A stretch of 64,000 nt of DNA from Rikenella sp031551865 (GCA_031551865.1 JAVBMY010000001.1:266124-330123), one strand, 5' to 3'. Shown: positions 33,186 to 42,277, numbered from the stretch's first letter. A program made the numbers and translations. Notes: generated by a model from the letters alone, not told the origin.

Positions 33186-35015
33186 TTATTTTGTTGGGGC
33201 GGCCCCGTCTTCGAAATACGCCTGTAGCGCCCGGGCGGGGGCTTTGCCGATCAGGGTGGCCAGCTCGTCGGGCGGGGCTGCCTTGATGCGCATCACCGTG
33301 CGGTACTTTTTCATCAATTTCTCGACCGAGCCTTTGCCCACTCCGGGAATGTTGTCAAGTTCCGAGCGGATGAATGCCTGCGAGCGTTTTTTGCGGTGGA
33401 AGGTGATGCCGAAGCGGTGCGCCTCGTCGCGGATGTGCATCAGTACGCGCAGGGTCTCGGAGTTCTTGTCGAGGTAGTGCGGCACCGGGTCGCCGGGGTA
33501 GTAGATCTCTTCGAGCCGCTTGGCCAGGCCGATCACCTTCACCCGGCCGCGCAGGCCGATCTTTTCGAGCGCCTCGAAAGCGAACGAAAGCTGTCCCTTC
33601 CCGCCGTCGATCACGATCAGGTCGGGCAACGCCTGCCCTTCTTCCAACAACCGGGTATAGCGTCTGGTTAAAACCTCTTCCATCGATGCGAAGTCGTTGG
33701 CGCCGACCACGGTCTTGATGTTGAAGTGGCGGTACTCGTTACGGCTGGGGCGTCCGTCGCGGAACACCACGCAGGCGGCCACGGGCGACGCACCCTGGAT
33801 GTTCGAGTTGTCGAAGCATTCGATGTGGCGCGGCTGCGCGAGCATGTGCAGGTCGCTCTGCATGTTGTTCATCAGGCGTTCGGCGTGGCGGTCGGGATCG
33901 GTCTTTTCGATGTGCTTGAACTTTTCGAGGCGGGCCAGCACACAGTTCTTCTCGGCCAGCCGCAGCAGTTCGAGTTTGTCGCCGCGCTTGGGGATCGAGA
34001 ACTCCTGCAGCTCGAATTGCTCCGGGGCATCGGGCAGGAAGGGAACGACGACCTCGCGCATGGCGGGGGCGTCGTCGGGCAGCGAGGCCAGTATCTGTCC
34101 CAGGGCGAAGCTGAGCAGTTCGCGCGGGGTTTCGTCCAACCGGCCGCGCAGCTCGAAGGTGTAGGAGTGTACCACGGCGCCCCGCACGATGCGCAGGTGG
34201 TTGCAGAAGGTGCCGTCGGCGTCGCTCAACACGTACACCACGTCGAGCCCCGTGAGGTGGGTGCTCACGATCACCGAGCGGGAGTTGTATTCGCTCAGCA
34301 GGGCCAGTTTGTCTTTGACCGTTGCGGCTCTTTCAAACTCCATTCTCTCGCTCAGCCGGCTCATTTCGGCGGCGAAAAAATCTTCGGCGGGGCGCAGGTC
34401 GCCGCGCAAGATTTCGCGGATGGCGGCGATGTTTGCGGTGTATTCGTCGAGGTTCTGCAGTCCCACACAGGGGGCTTTGCAATTGCCGATGTGGTATTCG
34501 AGGCAGACGGAATACGTTCCTTTGGCGATAGCCTCGGGGCTGAGGTTGAGCTTGCAGTTCCTTAAGGGATAAAGCCCCCTGATCAATTCCAGCACGGCCC
34601 GTTGCATCATCACCGACGAGTAGGGCCCGAAGTATTGCGAACCGTCTTTGACGAATTTGCGGGTCGAGAATACGCGCGGGAAAGGTTCGTTCCTGATGCA
34701 GATCCAGGGGTAGCTCTTGCCGTCTTTGAGCAGGATGTTGTAGCGGGGCTGAAGCTCTTTGATCAGGTTGTTCTCAAGCAGCAGGGCGTCACGTTCACTG
34801 TCGACCACAGTGTGCCGCAGGTCGGCGATCGAACGGATCATCACCTCGACTTTCCGGGGCCGCGCGGCCTGCTGGATGAAGTACGACGATACGCGTTTGC
34901 GCAGGTCTTTCGCCTTGCCCACATAGATCACGACCCCTTCGGCGTTCAGGAACTGGTAGATCCCCGGCCGGCCCGGCAGCAACGCCACCTTCTCCTGTAT
35001 CGTCATCTCTTTCAT
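33186..35015 (-). CDS. uvrC: Excinuclease ABC subunit C
   Basis: A 609-residue UvrC, which makes both incisions in nucleotide excision repair. An N-terminal GIY-YIG nuclease domain (GIYQFLN, then VIYVGKAKDLRKRVSSYF, residues 15-55) is followed by the UVR domain (about 195-235), the UvrC RNase-H-like domain (HIECFDNSNIQGASPVA, about 395, and DLIVIDGGKGQL) and the C-terminal HhH region (IPGVGKGSVEKLMKKY). Full length. The ATG at 35015 is used. A second Met three codons later is possible. Confidence 0.97.
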   Translation of the reverse strand: MKEMTIQEKVALLPGRPGIYQFLNAEGVVIYVGKAKDLRKRVSSYFIQQAARPRKVEVMIRSIADLRHTVVDSERDALLLENNLIKELQPRYNILLKDGKSYPWICIRNEPFPRVFSTRKFVKDGSQYFGPYSSVMMQRAVLELIRGLYPLRNCKLNLSPEAIAKGTYSVCLEYHIGNCKAPCVGLQNLDEYTANIAAIREILRGDLRPAEDFFAAEMSRLSERMEFERAATVKDKLALLSEYNSRSVIVSTHLTGLDVVYVLSDADGTFCNHLRIVRGAVVHSYTFELRGRLDETPRELLSFALGQILASLPDDAPAMREVVVPFLPDAPEQFELQEFSIPKRGDKLELLRLAEKNCVLARLEKFKHIEKTDPDRHAERLMNNMQSDLHMLAQPRHIECFDNSNIQGASPVAACVVFRDGRPSRNEYRHFNIKTVVGANDFASMEEVLTRRYTRLLEEGQALPDLIVIDGGKGQLSFAFEALEKIGLRGRVKVIGLAKRLEEIYYPGDPVPHYLDKNSETLRVLMHIRDEAHRFGITFHRKKRSQAFIRSELDNIPGVGKGSVEKLMKKYRTVMRIKAAPPDELATLIGKAPARALQAYFEDGAAPTK

Positions 35016-35059
35016 GCGTTGTCTGCTCTTGCCCGGCAGGTGTTGCTCTGCGGGCGGCT

Positions 35060-35430
35060 TCGTTCCTTTTTTTGCAAAAAAGGTGCCCGAAAACTTTTCG
35101 GACTTATTCCTTTCAGGCTTGTTGTATCAGATTCGCCCCCCCCTCCGAGCGTGCGTAGCGCGCCGGGGCACGGGTCGCGTAGCAACCCGCAGAAGCTGAC
35201 GCAAGCCGGCAGCAAGCTGAAAGGGATAATCCCGAAACTCTTTTGGATGCTGCGCGTCCTGCTGCGGATTACGCTATGGCGCGCTATTTCTTCCCGTCAT
35301 TGCGAGGGCTGTAAGCCCGAAGCCAATCTTTTCTGTTTCTCCGAAAAGGGGGATTGCCGTGTCGCGGTTTACGCTCTTCGCAATGACCGGGGGCCGGATA
35401 CCGCTTTTTATAAAAAGCAGCGACACCAGC
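35060..35430. repeat. Repeat cluster, possible third member of the palindrome-bounded element
   Basis: Opens with CCTTTTTTTGCAAAAAAGG (35067-35085) and closes with CCGCTTTTTATAAAAAGCAG (35403-35422), similar to the ends of the elements at 1990-2315 and 59300-59680. The 40-base core of those copies is missing. A short TTTTGGATGCTGCGCGTC match remains (35241-35258). A separate CATTGCGAG-type palindrome is nested at 35293-35390. Confidence 0.5.
35293..35390. repeat. CATTGCGAG-type palindromic repeat
   Basis: The left arm CGTCATTGCGAGGGCTGTAA (35295 on) and the right arm ending CTCTTCGCAATGACC (35374-35388) are imperfect inverted copies, with CAATC/GATTG inside. Elements of this type are common extragenic palindromes in many bacterial genomes. 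Confidence 0.75.
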
Positions 35431-35466
35431 GGACCTGCCTGCGAGGGCAATGCCGGTGCAGCGGTG

Positions 35467-36108
35467 TCAGCGCAGGCGGCGCAGGAAGGTAGTGCGGTGG
35501 TGGGGCGAGGGGCCGTGGGCGAGCACCGCCGTGCGGTGGGCCGGGGTAGGGTAGCCTTTGTTCTGGAGCCAGTCGTACAGGGGGAATTCGGCGTGGAGGG
35601 CCGCCATGCGGTCGTCGCGGTAGGTTTTGGCGAGCACCGAGGCCGCGGCGATGGGGGCGAGCCTGCCGTCGCCTTTGACCACACACTCGAAGGGTGTGAG
35701 TACCAGGTGCGGGCCTTGCGGTTTGAACCGGTTGCCGTCGATTAGCAGACAGTCGACAGGCGAATCCGCAGGCAGGGAGTGTGAAGCGATGATCCCTTCG
35801 GCGGGGAACCCGCGCAACGCCAATACGGCGCGCGTCATGGCCAGGTAGGTGGCGTTCAGGATATTCAGGCGGTCGATCTCGCCGGCCGACGCTTCGGCCA
35901 CCGCCCAGCCGAGCGCCGAGTTCTCGATCACCGTGCGGAGTGCCGTGCGGTTGCCCTCACTCATCTTCTTCGAATCATCGAGGCGTTCGTCTTCGAAATC
36001 GGGGGGTAACACTACTGCAGCCGCAAATACCGGGCCGGCCAGCGGGCCGCGTCCGGCTTCGTCGACGCCCGCCTCGGTGAGGCCCGGGTGTAACGAAAGT
36101 GCGAGCAT
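35467..36108 (-). CDS. rnhB: Ribonuclease HII
   Basis: A 213-residue RNase HII, which removes ribonucleotides and RNA primers from DNA. The N-terminal signature AGVDEAGRGPLAGPV carries the catalytic Asp16-Glu17. DDSKKMSEGNR and LLIDGNRF follow in the expected order. The ATG touches the stop of panD without a gap, so translation is coupled. Confidence 0.95.
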   Translation of the reverse strand: MLALSLHPGLTEAGVDEAGRGPLAGPVFAAAVVLPPDFEDERLDDSKKMSEGNRTALRTVIENSALGWAVAEASAGEIDRLNILNATYLAMTRAVLALRGFPAEGIIASHSLPADSPVDCLLIDGNRFKPQGPHLVLTPFECVVKGDGRLAPIAAASVLAKTYRDDRMAALHAEFPLYDWLQNKGYPTPAHRTAVLAHGPSPHHRTTFLRRLR

Positions 36109-36462
36109 TTAGCCAATAAGTTTGTTGGTATCCGTGTCGGGAAAAACGACCGACGGCCTGAACGTGCGGGCCTCGTCGGGCGTCATGAAGGCGTAGGCGA
36201 TGATAATCACCACATCGCCCACGAAGATCTTGTGGGCCGCGGCGCCGTTCACGCCGATGCAGCCGCTGCCGCGCTCGCCTTCGATCACGTAGGTTTCGAG
36301 GCGTTCGCCGTTGGTGTTGTCGACCACCTGCACCTTCTCGCCCGGCAACAGGCCCGCGGCGTCCATCAGGTCGCGGTCGATAGTGATGCTGCCCACGTAG
36401 TCGAGGTTGGCCTCGGTCACGCGGACGCGGTGTATCTTGGATTTGAGGACTTCTAAGAACAT
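36109..36462 (-). CDS. panD: Aspartate 1-decarboxylase
   Basis: A 117-residue pyruvoyl enzyme making beta-alanine from aspartate for pantothenate. The self-cleavage site is Gly24-Ser25 in YVGSITIDRDLM. The NGERLETYVI segment supplies the conserved Tyr, and SGCIGVNGAAAH precedes the C-terminal strands. It is full length. It lies downstream of panC in the same direction, so the beta-alanine and pantothenate ligation steps are encoded together. Confidence 0.97.
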   Translation of the reverse strand: MFLEVLKSKIHRVRVTEANLDYVGSITIDRDLMDAAGLLPGEKVQVVDNTNGERLETYVIEGERGSGCIGVNGAAAHKIFVGDVVIIIAYAFMTPDEARTFRPSVVFPDTDTNKLIG

Positions 36463-36675
36463 CTTTTATCGTGTTCGTTTTGGAGTTTTCAGGGATTTAT
36501 ATGCTCATCTCGCCTTTTGGATTGGTGCGGAAACGAAATCCGCGCCCCGGCCCGAGGCGGGAACAAAATCGTTTGCGAACGCTACCGGGCGGGCAGGGAG
36601 ATTCGTGGCGGACCTAAGTGCCTCGGGGCGAAGGTAAGCAGATGCTTCGGGGGGGTAGGTAAATCGCCGAAGCCT

Positions 36676-37494
36676 TTAAAGCGCTATGTTGTCGATCAGC
36701 CGCACCTCGCCGTCGCGCACTGCGACGCAGCCGCGCAGGGGGCGTCCGTTCCGTTCGCCGGCGGGCAGGAGCGTGGCGGCATCCACAATCTCGAAATATT
36801 CGGTACTAAGGTACGGATTTGTGTCGATTTCACGCATCGTGGCTTGTTTCACCGCCGCGATGGGTACGCCCTCGGCCATGAGCGCGGCGGCGTGCCTCAG
36901 GGCCGTATAGATCGCGGGGGCGGCGGCGCGCTGTTCGGGGGTGAGCAGCGCATTGCGCGAACTGAGCGCCAGCCCGTCGGAGGCGCGCACGATGGGACAC
37001 GGCACGATCTCGACCGGCAGGTGTTGCTGCCGTACGATGTGGGAAAGGATGGCCAGCTGCTGGAAATCTTTCTCGCCGAAATAGGCCCGCGCCGGTTTCA
37101 CAATGTCGAACAGGCGGGTGACCACCTGCACCACCCCATTGAAATGGCCGGGGCGCAGCGGGCCTTCCATTACACTATCGAGCCCGCCCAGGTCGAACGT
37201 ACGCGTGTCGGCCACGGGATACATCTCTTCGGCCGAAGGCGAGAAAACGATCTCCACACCTTCTTTTTCGAGCAGCGCAAGATCCTCGGCTTCGGTGCGA
37301 GGATAGCGTTCGAGGTCGCGCGGATCGTTGAACTGTGTGGGGTTCACGAAAATACTGACCGCCACCGTGTCGCACTCGCGGCGGGCGCGGCGTACCAGCT
37401 CCATGTGCCCTTCGTGCAGGGCCCCCATCGTGGGGACAAACCCCAATACACCCCGGGGTACGGGCATCTCGGCTATGCGGCGGACGACGATCAT
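36676..37494 (-). CDS. panC: Pantothenate synthetase
   Basis: A 272-residue ligase joining pantoate and beta-alanine with ATP. Signatures are the nucleotide-binding PTMGALHEGH near residue 24, SIFVNPTQFNDPRDLERYPR, and later YFGEKDFQQL and SSRNALL. The start is the ATG at 37494 (MIVVRRIAEM). A longer frame upstream is Arg-rich non-coding sequence. A 213-bp GC-rich spacer separates it from panD. Confidence 0.96.
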   Translation of the reverse strand: MIVVRRIAEMPVPRGVLGFVPTMGALHEGHMELVRRARRECDTVAVSIFVNPTQFNDPRDLERYPRTEAEDLALLEKEGVEIVFSPSAEEMYPVADTRTFDLGGLDSVMEGPLRPGHFNGVVQVVTRLFDIVKPARAYFGEKDFQQLAILSHIVRQQHLPVEIVPCPIVRASDGLALSSRNALLTPEQRAAAPAIYTALRHAAALMAEGVPIAAVKQATMREIDTNPYLSTEYFEIVDAATLLPAGERNGRPLRGCVAVRDGEVRLIDNIAL

Positions 37495-37742
37495 GTGCGT
37501 GTGGTTATAGATAGATCTTGTTCTTTTGACCGATAGGGCTGGCTGCGCTCGCTGTGGCGGCCACAATATTGTATGAGATGCCGGATTTCTCCGGCGTTTC
37601 TCACGCCGGGCGTCGTCCCTCTGCGGCGGCCATGTCTCCGCTGATCGGAGCGTTCCCTTCTCGCGGGCTCGCAAGCCGTCTCTATCGCTCTAAGGATTTC
37701 GGAATTATCTCTCTTTGATGGGTTGCAGGTATGTTTGTCTGG
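37495..37742 (-). other. Long leader of panC with inverted repeats
   Basis: About 250 bases lie between the ATG of panC and the -7 box at 37743. It contains GCCGGATTTCTCCGGC (37578-37593) and other short inverted repeats, and a GATAGGGCTGGC...CTATCGC pair that could close a larger fold. No known riboswitch is recognised. Confidence 0.35.
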
Positions 37743-37750
37743 CAAAGGTA
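37743..37750 (-). promoter_or_regulatory. -7 box (TACCTTTG) upstream of panC
   Basis: A perfect TAnnTTTG on the minus strand, 249 bp from the panC ATG. No clear -33 box. Confidence 0.45.
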
Positions 37751-37959
37751 TCTATTTTCTGTCACATACCACAGGTTTTTCCCGCCCCGGACAGGTGTGC
37801 TTTTCGTTGCCGGTTTGCAGGCCCGGCTTCTGTCCGGCGGGCTGAGAAGCAGGTTTTGCAATGCCTCCCCGCTTTTCTCTCCGTTTGCTACGAACCGGCA
37901 AGAACCGGAGTAGGGCGTTGTTTTTCCGGGAGATCGGCAGAATCCAGCATAAAATCATA
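37751..37959. other. Spacer between divergent panC and dprA promoters
   Basis: No gene or conserved element seen. Includes CCGGCAAGAACCGGAG and similar short palindromes. Confidence 0.5.
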
Positions 37960-37967
37960 TACCTTTA
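37960..37967 (+). promoter_or_regulatory. -7-like box (TACCTTTA) of dprA
   Basis: One base off TAnnTTTG, 40 bp before the dprA ATG. No -33 match. Confidence 0.4.
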
Positions 37968-38007
37968 GGGTGCAGAACCCCTTCGTAATCCCACACACAC
38001 CACCCCG

Positions 38008-39120
38008 ATGGATCCTATTTACACCATAGCCCTCTCGCTGACCGAAGGCGTTGGCGGGCGCACCCTGCCGCGGCTCGCCGAATTGTTCGGCTCGCCGCGC
38101 GCCGTGCTCGAAGCTCCGTCCGAAGCCCTTGAGGCGGCGGGGATCACCCCGGCTCTCGTCAGGTCTCTCGTTTCGTCGCCCGGGGGAGCGCTGGAGCGGG
38201 CACGGGCTCTCTCGGATTTCTGCCGCGGGCAGGGTGTCCGGATTCTCGTGCGGGGCTCGGAAGGGTATCCCGCAGAGCTGCTCGAATGCTCTGATGCGCC
38301 GTGGGTGCTCTACGTGCGCGGCGAGGTCGATTTCAACGCCGGTCGCTGGCTTTCGGTGGTGGGTACGCGCAATGCTACGCCCCATGGTGTGTCGGCCTGC
38401 GATCGAATGATACGGGATATTGCGCTGAATTTTCCCGACGCGGTGATCGTCAGCGGGCTGGCCTTCGGGATCGACAAGGCGGCGCACCTGGCCGCCCTGA
38501 AATACGGGCTGAAAACCGTGGCCGTGATGGCCGGATGGGTCGACGATATCGTGCCCCGCTCGCACTACGGACTGGCGCGCCAGATTCTGGCCGCCGGGGG
38601 CGCCATGGTGTCGGACATGCCGCCCGGCACCATCATCCGCGGCGGAAACTTCCTGAGCCGCAACCGCATCGTGGCCGGGCTCGGCAGCGCTACGGTCGTG
38701 GTGGAATCGGCGATCCGCGGCGGTTCGCTCGTGACGGCCGATCTGGCATCGAGCTACGAAAAGGCGCTGTTCGCCCACCCCGGTCGCACCGACGATCCGG
38801 CCTCCGAAGGCACCAATGCGCTGATCCACAGCAATAAGGCCGAGATGTACCATTCGGTCGAAGATGTCGCGCAAGCCCTGCGTTGGCGGCGTAGCACACC
38901 GGTACTTTCCTCGGCTGCCGACACCCGGGGCCGGCTTTCCGAGAAATTGCAACGCGTGCTCGACATCTTGCCCGCGGGTGCCGACGCCGACCATTTCGAC
39001 CTCGAACAGGCCGCCGAATGGCTGGGCGTCGAACTGCACGAAGCCTCAAGCCTGCTCGGCCAACTGATGGCGCGCGGCCTGGTGGCCTGCGACCCTTATC
39101 GGCTTTACTATGTAGTCTGA
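38008..39120 (+). CDS. dprA: DNA-processing protein DprA
   Basis: A 370-residue DprA/Smf protein, which loads RecA on single-stranded DNA during transformation. An N-terminal SAM/HhH-like part (1-65) precedes the Rossmann domain with LSVVGTRNATPHG (about 115), VSGLAFGIDKAAHLAAL, the GGAMVSDMPPGT segment and FLSRNRIVAGLGSATVVVE. The C-terminal winged-helix part ends SLLGQLMARGLVACD. It is full length, with a terminator directly behind it. Confidence 0.96.
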   Translation: MDPIYTIALSLTEGVGGRTLPRLAELFGSPRAVLEAPSEALEAAGITPALVRSLVSSPGGALERARALSDFCRGQGVRILVRGSEGYPAELLECSDAPWVLYVRGEVDFNAGRWLSVVGTRNATPHGVSACDRMIRDIALNFPDAVIVSGLAFGIDKAAHLAALKYGLKTVAVMAGWVDDIVPRSHYGLARQILAAGGAMVSDMPPGTIIRGGNFLSRNRIVAGLGSATVVVESAIRGGSLVTADLASSYEKALFAHPGRTDDPASEGTNALIHSNKAEMYHSVEDVAQALRWRRSTPVLSSAADTRGRLSEKLQRVLDILPAGADADHFDLEQAAEWLGVELHEASSLLGQLMARGLVACDPYRLYYVV

Positions 39121-39154
39121 CCCGCTGCCGGAAACGCCGGGCCGCCGCAAAAAC

Positions 39155-39197
39155 AAAGAAGGCGCGAATGGTTTGATAACGATTCGCGCCTTCTTTT
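39155..39197 (+). terminator. Terminator of dprA
   Basis: AAGAAGGCGCGAAT (from 39157) and ATTCGCGCCTTCTT (39182-39195) pair around a 10-12 base loop, ending in TTCTTTTG. It abuts the left attachment repeat at 39198. Confidence 0.85.
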
Positions 39198-39210
39198 GTG
39201 CCCAGGACAA
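39198..39210. other. attL core of the integrated element
   Basis: GTGCCCAGGACAA is repeated exactly at 50925-50937, where it is the 3' end of tRNA-Leu. The integrase gene starts 200 bp inside this copy. Confidence 0.8.
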
Positions 39211-39339
39211 TATTTGAAACGTGCAATAGCGAGGGGTTGGGGATTAGGTGGGAATATTGGGGTAGGCAAGTAAATATAATGTATTTGCAATGATTTTGAA
39301 AGTTTTCGAATGTGGTAATAAATTTCAGGAGATTTCAAT

Positions 39340-39362
39340 GAGTGGTGCAAATGTGGTGCGAA
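39340..39362. promoter_or_regulatory. Left arm-type repeat pair (GAGTGGTGCA ... GTGGTGC)
   Basis: GAGTGGTGCA-AAT-GTGGTGCGAA has a counterpart, GAGTGGTGCA-TTC-GTGGTGCAA, at 50847-50868 near the other end. Direct GTGGTGC pairs inside both ends suit integrase or excisionase arm sites. Confidence 0.6.
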
Positions 39363-39381
39363 GATATTATATTTGCACCAC
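39342..39381. promoter_or_regulatory. Inverted repeat over the integrase promoter
   Basis: GTGGTGCAAAT (39342-39352) and its exact complement ATTTGCACCAC (39371-39381) flank 18 bases. The right half overlaps the -7 box TATATTTG (39368-39375). This is consistent with an operator for autoregulation of the integrase gene. Confidence 0.6.
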
Positions 39382-39408
39382 GGGTCAAAGCCATTCCTGA
39401 TATAATTT

Positions 39409-40860
39409 ATGTCTACCGTAACTGCCTTTGTTCGCACATCTAAGAAGAAGACCGACAAGGTCAATGTCCGTTTCCGGCTCCGGGACGGGCGGGACGTGCA
39501 GTTGTTTCACCGGAGTGAGCTGGAGGTTGATCCTGCGGTTTGGGACAGTACCCGGCAAGAGATCAAGGCTAAGGTTATTTACGATCAGAAAGAGCGGATA
39601 AAGTTTAACCGGAGCGTGGTGGAACGGAAGCACCTGATCCAAGAGATATACAATTCGGCCCGAGCCCAACTTCCGCCCAGGCTCCAGCCCCAAACTCACG
39701 CTCATCCCAATGCTCAACCCCAACGAACCGAATCCCCAACCGGATATGAGATGCCCGTTCAATCCCAGTTTGAAGTCCAAACTCACTCCCGATTTCAGCC
39801 GGATAGTGGATTGACCTCGGAATGGTTGGAAGAGGCCATAGACAGGCGGTTACATCCGGAGAAATATGGAACGGGAGAGCAAACTTTCTTCGATGCCTTC
39901 GAGGAGTTTTTGGAGAAACACAAACTCTCCGACTGGCGGATACGGGCATTTAATGTCGTCGTGCGTACGTTGAGGCGCTTCGAGTTGTATGTGAGAGCCA
40001 CGCGAGATAGCACTTTTGAGATGTCTTTCCAAAGCATTACGCCGATCGTGTTGCGGGAATTGGAGGAGTTTTTAAGGGACGAGCACAAATTCGCCGGACA
40101 ATACCCGTTCATCTACGCAGCCGTAAAAGAGAGCCGCACTCCCCAGCCCCGGGGCCAGAACACCATCAACGGAATATTGACCAAAGTGCGCACTTTCTTT
40201 ATCTGGGCCAATAACGTAGGCAAAACCACGAATAACCCCTTCCGGAACTTCGTCGTTGAGGAGTGCGTCTACGGCACCCCCTATTACATCAGCATCGAAG
40301 AGCGCAACCGCCTGTATAAAACCAACCTGTCTCGGCACCCCCAATTGGCCGTACAACGGGATGTCTTCGTATTCCAGTGCCTGATCGGTTGCCGGGTGGG
40401 CGATTTGTACCGACTGACCCGAAGCAACGTCATCAATGGAGCTATAGAATACGTTGCGCGAAAGACCAAAGAGGGACGCCCATTGACTGTTCGCGTGCCG
40501 CTCAACGCTGTTGCGCAGGAGATATTGACAAAATATAAAGATTGTGACGCACGGTTGTTCCCGTTCGTATCGAGCCAGCAGTACAATATTGACATCAAAC
40601 GGATGTTTCTGGCGGCACGGTTGAGGCGTCCGGTCACGGTCATCAACCCGACCACACGGGAGCCCGAGGTACGTCCCCTCAACGAGATCGCCTCTTCGCA
40701 CCTGGCCCGTCGGTGCTTTGTGGGTAACCTTTATAAACAGGTGAAGGATCCGAACTTGGTCGGCGCTCTGAGCGGGCACAAGGAAGGCAGCCGCGCCTTT
40801 GCCCGCTACCGGGAGATCGACGAACAGATGAAGACCGAACTCGTTAAAATGCTGGAATAA
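39409..40860 (+). CDS. Tyrosine recombinase (integrase) of the tRNA-Leu element
   Basis: A 483-residue phage-type integrase. An N-terminal arm-binding domain (VNVRFRLRDGRDVQLFHRSELEVDP, 20-65) is joined by a Pro/Gln/His-rich linker (about 95-140) to a SAM-like core-binding domain (about 160-290) and the catalytic domain (about 300-483). Catalytic residues are visible as R in CLIGCRVGDLYRL, H-x-x-R in SSHLARRCF, and GHKEGSRAFARY with the nucleophile Tyr near the end. It integrates the element at the tRNA-Leu 3' end. The promoter and operator-like inverted repeat lie immediately upstream. The Pro-rich linker is longer than usual for Bacteroidetes integrases. Confidence 0.93.
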   Translation: MSTVTAFVRTSKKKTDKVNVRFRLRDGRDVQLFHRSELEVDPAVWDSTRQEIKAKVIYDQKERIKFNRSVVERKHLIQEIYNSARAQLPPRLQPQTHAHPNAQPQRTESPTGYEMPVQSQFEVQTHSRFQPDSGLTSEWLEEAIDRRLHPEKYGTGEQTFFDAFEEFLEKHKLSDWRIRAFNVVVRTLRRFELYVRATRDSTFEMSFQSITPIVLRELEEFLRDEHKFAGQYPFIYAAVKESRTPQPRGQNTINGILTKVRTFFIWANNVGKTTNNPFRNFVVEECVYGTPYYISIEERNRLYKTNLSRHPQLAVQRDVFVFQCLIGCRVGDLYRLTRSNVINGAIEYVARKTKEGRPLTVRVPLNAVAQEILTKYKDCDARLFPFVSSQQYNIDIKRMFLAARLRRPVTVINPTTREPEVRPLNEIASSHLARRCFVGNLYKQVKDPNLVGALSGHKEGSRAFARYREIDEQMKTELVKMLE

Positions 40861-40861
40861 T

Positions 40862-42277
40862 ATGGGCGTCAGGAATGTATACGTTGAAAGCATTACTCCC
40901 GTTGTTTCGTGCGGCAATGTAGTGCTTTACCAAACGCAGTCGAGGTTTTACGAAACTCCTTACGAAACCGAGCCAACAACCGGGGAGCATGACTTCACTA
41001 CATGCGAGGGCTGTCAGGAAACGATGCTGGATATCGAAACAAAGTTAACCACACGATTCAACGGAGAGTTCGAGGATATTCCTGCTTTCCCCGATTGTTG
41101 TGAATATCATGCCGAGTTGAAGGGTTTGGCTGCATTTACGATAGATGACTTTCGGGGAGTCCCTCAAATGACAGCCCGGAAAATCATTTATACCAAGCAA
41201 CATATCAAGAACAACCACGCCAGGGATGATTATTACAAATACATCACGGACTATATAGATTACACGATCTGTAGTTTCGGGCAAATGCCCAATAAGGCCA
41301 TGCCCTTATATCTGGATGTGTATTATGAGCACATTATTGATTATCTGGAAAACCATGGCGAAGAAATAGCCACAGATAGGAAAACAAAACTTCTTAAATA
41401 CATTGGATTTTACAGAACACCCGCTGAAAAAGTAGAGCCGGATTTAGATGCTCAGATAGCCATATATGAAAAGTGGGTTAGTATTTTCCCGTTCGAACTT
41501 CGGCAATATTTCGGAAACATTAAAAGCACATTTGAAAGCCACTTACCCTATCTACATGGCCCGGCGGAGGTAAACATATTTTCCGGCGTTCCTACATTTA
41601 AAGCCTATACGAAACAAACCCTTGTGCAGCATTTGTGCGACCTGACTATCGCCATGCTCCGTAAGGTCAACACCCATCAGTTGGTTGCTCACGGGATAAT
41701 TCCCGACATCAACCGACATCAATTCGAATTGGCCGGCGCGGAACTTCGCTTTAGGGATGACCTGATATTCAAGGAATTCTCGCAGGACGAAAGCCGGTAT
41801 GTCCAAACCATCCAAAAGTGGTTGGATAACCAGAGAATCTACTTTGGCAACATCACTCCGCTGCTGGGAACCCTCGCTTTGGGAACCCCGAAAGAACAGT
41901 GGTCAAGCCTGAATACGCATCTTAGCCCTTCCCAGTGCGAACAGTTGCACGAAGAACTTACCCGGGACGGATACTTTATGCCTGCGGATACTAGCAAGGA
42001 TCATTTCTGTTTTGCCTTTGGCAATACTAGCAATGTCGATGGCTATGCGCCCCTACAGTGGAACCGGAGCAAAAATGCCCTGTATGAACTGATCGAATTA
42101 CTGAACGATGGCATGGTCAGTAACCAGCAGAAGAAAGACACCGGGAAACTATTCTTGAATAATCAGGGGAAACCGATCGGTAAACTACCCAATCCGCATA
42201 AAGATCAATTTTCCAGTGACCGGATGCAGTTGGAAACCATCACCGACCGGATAAAAACCCGCCCACCTCAACAGTAA
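40862..42277 (+). CDS. Hypothetical protein of integrative elements
   Basis: A 471-residue soluble protein starting 1 bp after the integrase stop, so it is cotranscribed. It has an N-terminal CxxC (CEGCQE) and several Cys up to residue 80. A helical middle follows, and a C-terminal block NRSKNALYELIELLNDGMVS with NNQGKPIGKLPNPHK that resembles proteins commonly found beside integrases in Bacteroidetes elements. No enzymatic motif. A regulatory or DNA-binding role in element maintenance is possible but not shown. Confidence 0.65.
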   Translation: MGVRNVYVESITPVVSCGNVVLYQTQSRFYETPYETEPTTGEHDFTTCEGCQETMLDIETKLTTRFNGEFEDIPAFPDCCEYHAELKGLAAFTIDDFRGVPQMTARKIIYTKQHIKNNHARDDYYKYITDYIDYTICSFGQMPNKAMPLYLDVYYEHIIDYLENHGEEIATDRKTKLLKYIGFYRTPAEKVEPDLDAQIAIYEKWVSIFPFELRQYFGNIKSTFESHLPYLHGPAEVNIFSGVPTFKAYTKQTLVQHLCDLTIAMLRKVNTHQLVAHGIIPDINRHQFELAGAELRFRDDLIFKEFSQDESRYVQTIQKWLDNQRIYFGNITPLLGTLALGTPKEQWSSLNTHLSPSQCEQLHEELTRDGYFMPADTSKDHFCFAFGNTSNVDGYAPLQWNRSKNALYELIELLNDGMVSNQQKKDTGKLFLNNQGKPIGKLPNPHKDQFSSDRMQLETITDRIKTRPPQQ

